This document shows, piece by piece, positions 59,657 to 64,000 of a stretch of DNA of 64,000 nucleotides. The stretch is from Paracidovorax citrulli. GTDB lineage: Bacteria; Pseudomonadota; Gammaproteobacteria; Burkholderiales; Burkholderiaceae_C. The notes under the pieces are model-generated. The model worked only from the letters and a program-made list of their open reading frames with translations, searched no databases and was not told the origin of the DNA. The stretch covers positions 37,344 to 101,343 of the forward strand of contig NZ_FNEY01000016.1 in the NCBI RefSeq assembly GCF_900100305.1, given 5' to 3'. The translations under genes were made by a program, and so were the position numbers. Within the stretch, counting starts at the first letter, position 1; the number at the start of each line of letters is the position of its first letter.

Positions 59657-60283
59657 TTGCTGTCGATCATACAAGCCGCAGGCTGGCCGATCTGGCCCCT
59701 GATAGCCTGCTCCATCCTGGCGCTGGCACTGGTGGCGGAGCGCTTCGCCACCCTGAAAACCACCAAGGTCGTCCCCCCCAAACTGCTGGACGAGGCCATC
59801 TCCGTTTCCTCGCGCGGATTGCCCACGCCGGACGTCGTCAACCAACTGGCGCAGAACTCCGCCCTCGGCGAGGTGCTGGCCAGCGGACTGCGCACGCTCA
59901 ACAGCCATCCCCAGAGCAGCGAGGCGGACGTCCGCGCCGCGATGGAGGGAACGGGCCGTGCCGTCGCCCAGCGGCTCGAGAAGTACCTCAACGCCCTGGC
60001 GACCATCGCCTCGGCCGCCCCGCTGCTGGGCCTGCTCGGCACGGTGATCGGCATGATCGAGATCTTCGGCTCGCAGGGATCGTCCGCCACGGGCCAGGGC
60101 AACCCGGCCCAGCTGGCGCACGGGATCTCCATCGCGCTCTACAACACGGCCTTCGGCCTGATCGTCGCCATCCCGACGCTGATCTTCTGGCGGTATTTCC
60201 GCAGCCGCGTGGACGCCTACCTGCTCACGCTGGAGCTCGCCTCCGAGCAGTTCGTCCGCCACCTCCTGCGCCTGCGCAAGTGA
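59657..60283 (+). CDS. exbB: MotA/TolQ/ExbB proton-channel protein
   Basis: A 208-residue inner-membrane protein with three TM helices (~10-26 [17 protein letters not shown]; ~118-140 [25 protein letters not shown]; ~160-182 [23 protein letters not shown]). The [10 protein letters not shown] and [13 protein letters not shown] motifs form the proton path. It starts with TTG, preceded by a strong GGAGAG ribosome site. It powers TonB or Tol with the next gene, whose GTG overlaps this stop. It is fifth-gene-typical of the exbBD-lpxK-kdsB order in this family. Confidence 0.9.
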   Translation: MLSIIQAAGWPIWPLIACSILALALVAERFATLKTTKVVPPKLLDEAISVSSRGLPTPDVVNQLAQNSALGEVLASGLRTLNSHPQSSEADVRAAMEGTGRAVAQRLEKYLNALATIASAAPLLGLLGTVIGMIEIFGSQGSSATGQGNPAQLAHGISIALYNTAFGLIVAIPTLIFWRYFRSRVDAYLLTLELASEQFVRHLLRLRK

Positions 60284-60717
60284 GCGGCGCGATGAATTTC
60301 CGCCCCCGTCCCAAGGAAGAGCCGGAGATCAACCTGATCCCGTTCATCGACGTGCTGCTCGTGATCCTCATCTTCCTGATGCTCTCGACCACGTACAGCA
60401 AGTTCACCGAACTGCAGCTCACGCTCCCGGTGGCGGACGCGGAACAGCAGCGCGACCATCCCAAGGAAGTGATCGTCGCGGTCGCCGCCGATGGGCGCTA
60501 CGCCGTCAACAAGACGGCCGTGGAAGGCAAGGGCGTGGAAGCGATCGCGCAGGCCCTCGGGGCCGCCGCGCAGGCCGGGCGCGACAGCGTGGTGATCATC
60601 AGCGCCGATGCCAGCGCCCCGCACCAGGCCGTGATTTCCGTGATGGAAGCCGCGCGCCGCGCGGGCCTGTCGCAGATCACCTTCGCCACGCAATCGTCCG
60701 CCAGCGCGGGCCGCTGA
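60280..60717 (+). CDS. exbD: ExbD/TolR-family biopolymer transport protein
   Basis: A 145-residue protein with one TM helix (~18-38, [23 protein letters not shown]) holding the conserved Asp of the proton path (FID), and a periplasmic domain ([14 protein letters not shown]...[27 protein letters not shown]). The start is GTG at 60280, overlapping the exbB stop by 4 bp, so the two are made together. The lpxK gene starts 5 bp downstream. Confidence 0.9.
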   Translation: MSGAMNFRPRPKEEPEINLIPFIDVLLVILIFLMLSTTYSKFTELQLTLPVADAEQQRDHPKEVIVAVAADGRYAVNKTAVEGKGVEAIAQALGAAAQAGRDSVVIISADASAPHQAVISVMEAARRAGLSQITFATQSSASAGR

Positions 60718-60722
60718 TCCGC

Positions 60723-61766
60723 ATGGCGCAGCCACGCCGCCGCGGACGATCCGCGCCGGACGCGACGCCGGGGATCCAGCGGGTGTGGCGCCACCGCGGC
60801 GCGATGGCCTGGCTGCTGTCGCCCATCTCCCTCCTCTACGGCGCCCTGGCCGGTTTGCGGCGGCTGCTCTATGTCCGGGGAGTATTGCGGGTGGAGCGCC
60901 TGCCCGTTCCCGTGGTCGTCGTGGGCAACGTAGTGGCCGGCGGCGCCGGCAAGACCCCCGTGACCCTGGCCGTCGTGCAGGCGCTGCGGCGGCATGGATG
61001 GCACCCGGGCGTGGTGTCCCGCGGGTACGGGCGCGGCACCTCCGACTGCCGCGAGGTGCTGGCGGGCAGCAGCGCCGCCGAGTCCGGAGACGAGCCCCTG
61101 CTGATCGCGCGGTCCACCGGCGTGCCGGTGTTCGTCGCGCCACGGCGCGCGCAGGCGGCCCGCGCCCTGCTGGAGCGGCATCCGCGGACCGACGTGGTCG
61201 TCTGCGACGACGGTCTGCAGCACTGGGCGCTGGCCCGGGATGTGGAGCTGTGCGTATTCAGCGAGGAAGGCATCGGCAACGGATGGCTGCTGCCGGCCGG
61301 CCCGCTGCGCGAGCGCTGGCCGCGGCACGTGGATGCCGTGCTGCACGCCGGAGCCGCCCCTGAAGGCGCGGACCGCGCCCCCATGGGGGCGTTCGCCCTG
61401 CGGAGGTCGCTCGCGTCCCATGCGGTGGATGCCTCCGGAAGCACCACGGCACTTTCGTGCCTGCGCGGTCGGCCCGTGCATGCCGTGGCCGCGATTGCCC
61501 GGCCCGCCGCCTTTTTCGCCATGCTGCGTGCCGAAGGGCTCACGCTGGCGAAGGAAACCGCCCTGCCCGACCATGCGGACTTCTCGGACTGGGCCCCCGT
61601 CACGGATCCGGGCATGCCGCTGGTATGCACCGAAAAGGATGCCGCCAAACTCTGGCGGACCCATCCCCAGGCGCTGGCGGTGCCGCTCGTGGTGGACATC
61701 CCTGCCGCTTTCTTCGACCGGCTGCACGCGCGACTGCAGGCGCTGCCGCGCCGGCGCTCGCTATGA
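60723..61766 (+). CDS. lpxK: Tetraacyldisaccharide 4'-kinase
   Basis: Phosphorylates the lipid A disaccharide at the inner membrane. It has 347 residues. A short membrane-contact helix (~27-50, [24 protein letters not shown]) comes first, then the P-loop [28 protein letters not shown], and the catalytic [18 protein letters not shown]. The C-terminal half has [20 protein letters not shown] and [10 protein letters not shown]. It links exbBD with kdsB, an order seen in many Burkholderiales. Confidence 0.94.
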   Translation: MAQPRRRGRSAPDATPGIQRVWRHRGAMAWLLSPISLLYGALAGLRRLLYVRGVLRVERLPVPVVVVGNVVAGGAGKTPVTLAVVQALRRHGWHPGVVSRGYGRGTSDCREVLAGSSAAESGDEPLLIARSTGVPVFVAPRRAQAARALLERHPRTDVVVCDDGLQHWALARDVELCVFSEEGIGNGWLLPAGPLRERWPRHVDAVLHAGAAPEGADRAPMGAFALRRSLASHAVDASGSTTALSCLRGRPVHAVAAIARPAAFFAMLRAEGLTLAKETALPDHADFSDWAPVTDPGMPLVCTEKDAAKLWRTHPQALAVPLVVDIPAAFFDRLHARLQALPRRRSL

Positions 61767-61801
61767 TCGGTTTCCCTTTTTCTGAACACGCTTGTCACGC
61801 C

Positions 61802-61984
61802 ATGGATCCCAAACTGCTCGAACTGCTGGTCTGCCCGGTCACCAAGGGTCCGCTGACCTACGACCGCGAGCGCGACGAACTGGTGTCGCGCAGTGCCCGC
61901 CTCGCCTACCCGGTGCGCGACGGCATCCCGGTGCTCCTGGAAACCGAGGCACGCCCATTGACCGACGCGGAGCTCGAAGCGTGA
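61802..61984 (+). CDS. Trm112 family protein
   Basis: A 60-residue protein: [53 protein letters not shown]. The single CPVTKGPL motif and [11 protein letters not shown] are family marks. Only one Cys remains of the zinc pair seen in some members, which is common in proteobacteria (YcaR type). Its stop is overlapped by the kdsB GTG. In other species Trm112 proteins act as partners of methyltransferases; the role here is unknown. Confidence 0.88.
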
Positions 61985-62772
61985 GCGGTGGGGCCGCGTC
62001 CGCCGGCTTCACCGTATTGATTCCTGCGCGGCTGGCCTCCACCCGCCTGCCCGACAAGCCGCTGGCGGACATCGGCGGCATCCCCATGGTCGTCCGGGTC
62101 GCGCAGCAGGCCGCCCGCAGCCGGGCCGCGCGCGTGGTCGTGGCCGCCGACCATCCCCGCATCCTGGAAGCCTGCGCCGCGCACGGCGTGCAGGCCGTCG
62201 CGACGCGCGCGGACCATCCCAGCGGCAGCGACCGGCTGGCCGAAGCCTGCGTGCAGCTCGGGCTGGCCGACGACGACGTGGTGGTGAACGTGCAGGGCGA
62301 CGAGCCGCTGATCGCACCGGCCCTCATCGACGCGGTCGCGGCCCTGCTGCCGGCCCGCCCCGAAGCGGACATGGGCACGGCCGCGCATGCCATCCATGCG
62401 CGGGAGGACTTCGCCAATCCCAACGTGGTGAAAGTGGTGCTCGACGCCCGCGGCCTCGCGCACTACTTCAGCCGGGCACCGATCCCGCATGCGCGCGGCC
62501 ATGCGGACACGGCGTGGTGGCAGGGCGGGCAGGCAGGCGTGCCCGCGGGCTGCGCGCCGCTGCGCCACATCGGCATCTACAGCTACCGGGCAGCGTTCGT
62601 GCGGGCGTTTGCCGCGCTGCCGCCGGCCCCCACGGAAGCGCTGGAAGCGCTGGAGCAACTGCGTGCGCTGTGGCACGGACACCGCATCGCCGTGCATGTG
62701 GCGGACGCCGCGCCGGGGCCGGGCGTGGACACGCCGGAAGACCTCGAACGGGTGCGCTCGCTGCTGGGCTGA
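61981..62772 (+). CDS. kdsB: 3-Deoxy-manno-octulosonate cytidylyltransferase
   Basis: Activates Kdo as CMP-Kdo for LPS. It has 263 residues: nucleotide-binding [62 protein letters not shown] (metal Asp) and [17 protein letters not shown]. The start is GTG at 61981, overlapping the Trm112 stop. It is the last of the lpxK-trm112-kdsB run, with adk following after 155 bp. Confidence 0.95.
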
Positions 62773-62918
62773 AACCGCGCGCCGGACGCCGTCACGATGG
62801 TGTCGCGGCTGTCAGGCAGACGGAAGGACCCGCATGCTATCCTTGCCCGCGATTGAAGCGCCAACCCGGGCCTACGGCAAGCCCCGGGCTTCCGGCGCTG
62901 GCTGATTTCAACACTTAG

Positions 62919-63584
<666 letters not shown>

Positions 63585-63624
63585 GTGCCTGGCACAGGGC
63601 CGGCGCCTTTCCGGCCCTTGACCG

Positions 63625-63653
63625 ACGCCGCCCTCCGGGCGGCGTTTTCGTTT
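63625..63653 (+). terminator. Terminator of adk
   Basis: ACGCCGCCC (63625-63633) and GGGCGGCGT (63637-63645) flank a 3-nt loop, followed by TTTCGTTTCC. It lies 40 bp past the adk stop and just before the insertion sequence. Confidence 0.8.
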
Positions 63654-63673
63654 CCGGACCGGGGGGGCCTAGG

Positions 63674-64000
63674 TGTGATGTCTCAATAGGTTGTTCATCC
63701 AGGCCCGACCTGGGAAGCTGTGGTTACCAGGCCCCAGCAACTCAGGACAGGACACCGGATGAACAGTCATAAGCATGCGCGATTGACCCGCGCAGGTCGA
63801 GCCCTTCTGGTCGACAGAGTGCTCCAGCAGAACTGGACGATGCGCCAAGCCAGCGAAGCCGCAGGCGTGAGCCTGCGCACCGGCTACAAGTGGATGGCCC
63901 GCTTTCGCAACGAAGGCCCCGATGGCTTGCTCGACCGCAGCTCCCGCCCGCACCGCAGCCCCCAGGCCTGCCCACCCGAGCAGGTCCAGCTGTTCGAACA
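63674..64000 (+). mobile_element. IS481-family insertion sequence, left end (continues past window)
   Basis: The left terminal sequence starts TGTGATGTCTCAATAGGTTG at 63674, very like the Bordetella IS481 end (TGTGAAGATTCAATAGGTTG, from memory). It is directly preceded by CCTAGG (63668-63673), which fits the NCTAGN target duplicated by IS481. A transposase with the family HTH follows. The right end and second target copy lie outside the window. Confidence 0.8.
63759..64000 (+). CDS. IS481-family transposase, N-terminal part (partial)
   Basis: The visible ~80 residues start MNSHKHARLTRAGRALLVDR and contain the N-terminal HTH (VLQQNWTMRQASEAAGVSLRTGYKWMARFRNEGPDGLLDRSSRPH), the standard beginning of IS481 transposases. 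The DDE catalytic core lies beyond base 64000. The frame is open to the window edge, so nothing suggests decay in the part seen. Confidence 0.85.
   Translation, partial: MNSHKHARLTRAGRALLVDRVLQQNWTMRQASEAAGVSLRTGYKWMARFRNEGPDGLLDRSSRPHRSPQACPPEQVQLFE

Overview
The window is a GC-rich, gene-dense chromosomal segment of a betaproteobacterium. It is most likely a Comamonadaceae member of the Acidovorax/Paracidovorax type. This is inferred from the gene neighbourhoods (ppx/sixA-ppk1; glmM-folP-ftsH-rlmE with divergent yhbY; greA-carB-carA; sodB-xseA; exbB-exbD-lpxK-trm112-kdsB-adk), from several Bug-type TctC solute receptors, and from an IS481-family element. No rRNA, tRNA, CRISPR array or prophage was seen.

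Layout. 1-4.5 kb: polyphosphate metabolism (end of ppx, sixA, ppk1 behind a probable Pho-box promoter), an Ala/Lys-rich ribbon-helix-helix-like protein next to a 25-bp palindrome, and a decayed ornithine-lipid acyltransferase gene with a stop codon and a frameshift. 4.8-19.3 kb: a PAS-PAS-GGDEF-EAL protein and then housekeeping genes (glmM, folP, ftsH with a heat-shock-type promoter, rlmE, yhbY, greA, carBA). 19.4-23.6 kb: EF-hand protein, amino-acid permease, orphan ATP-grasp ligase. 23.6-29.6 kb: valine/isobutyrate catabolism (mmsA, acyl-CoA dehydrogenase, mmsB) behind a divergent LysR gene. 29.6-32.5 kb: lipoprotein Cu/Zn superoxide dismutase with a TonB receptor.

32.5-43.9 kb: an oxidative uronate/aldarate island. 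A TRAP transporter imports the acid, Udh oxidises uronate to the aldarolactone, an SMP-30 lactonase opens it, GarD dehydrates galactarate, and KdgD converts 5-dehydro-4-deoxyglucarate to 2-oxoglutarate semialdehyde. A GntR/FCD repressor sits between the two arms, with matching operator-like dyads on both sides. The last enzyme (2-oxoglutarate semialdehyde dehydrogenase) is not in the window. Two Bug receptors and a Tat-exported second lactonase lie in the same island.

44.0-47.5 kb: a putative porin and a tightly overlapping ECF sigma / zinc-finger anti-sigma / subtilisin-like lipoprotein operon. This is the best candidate here for an undescribed system. 47.7-54.2 kb: accessory genes (membrane protein, molybdopterin-domain protein, H-NS-like protein, MerR-controlled MFS pump, a small detoxification-type operon facing a LysR gene, and a VOC gene fragment). 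54.4-63.6 kb: icd, small basic secreted protein, DUF192 protein, HD-hydrolase fragment, sodB, xseA, exbBD, lpxK, trm112, kdsB, adk. The window ends inside an IS481-family element inserted next to a CCTAGG site.

The regulatory DNA is unusually legible: a triplicated 11-bp Pho repeat, a sigma-32-like promoter, a MerR promoter with 19-bp spacing, paired operator repeats, and about ten strong stem-loop terminators.
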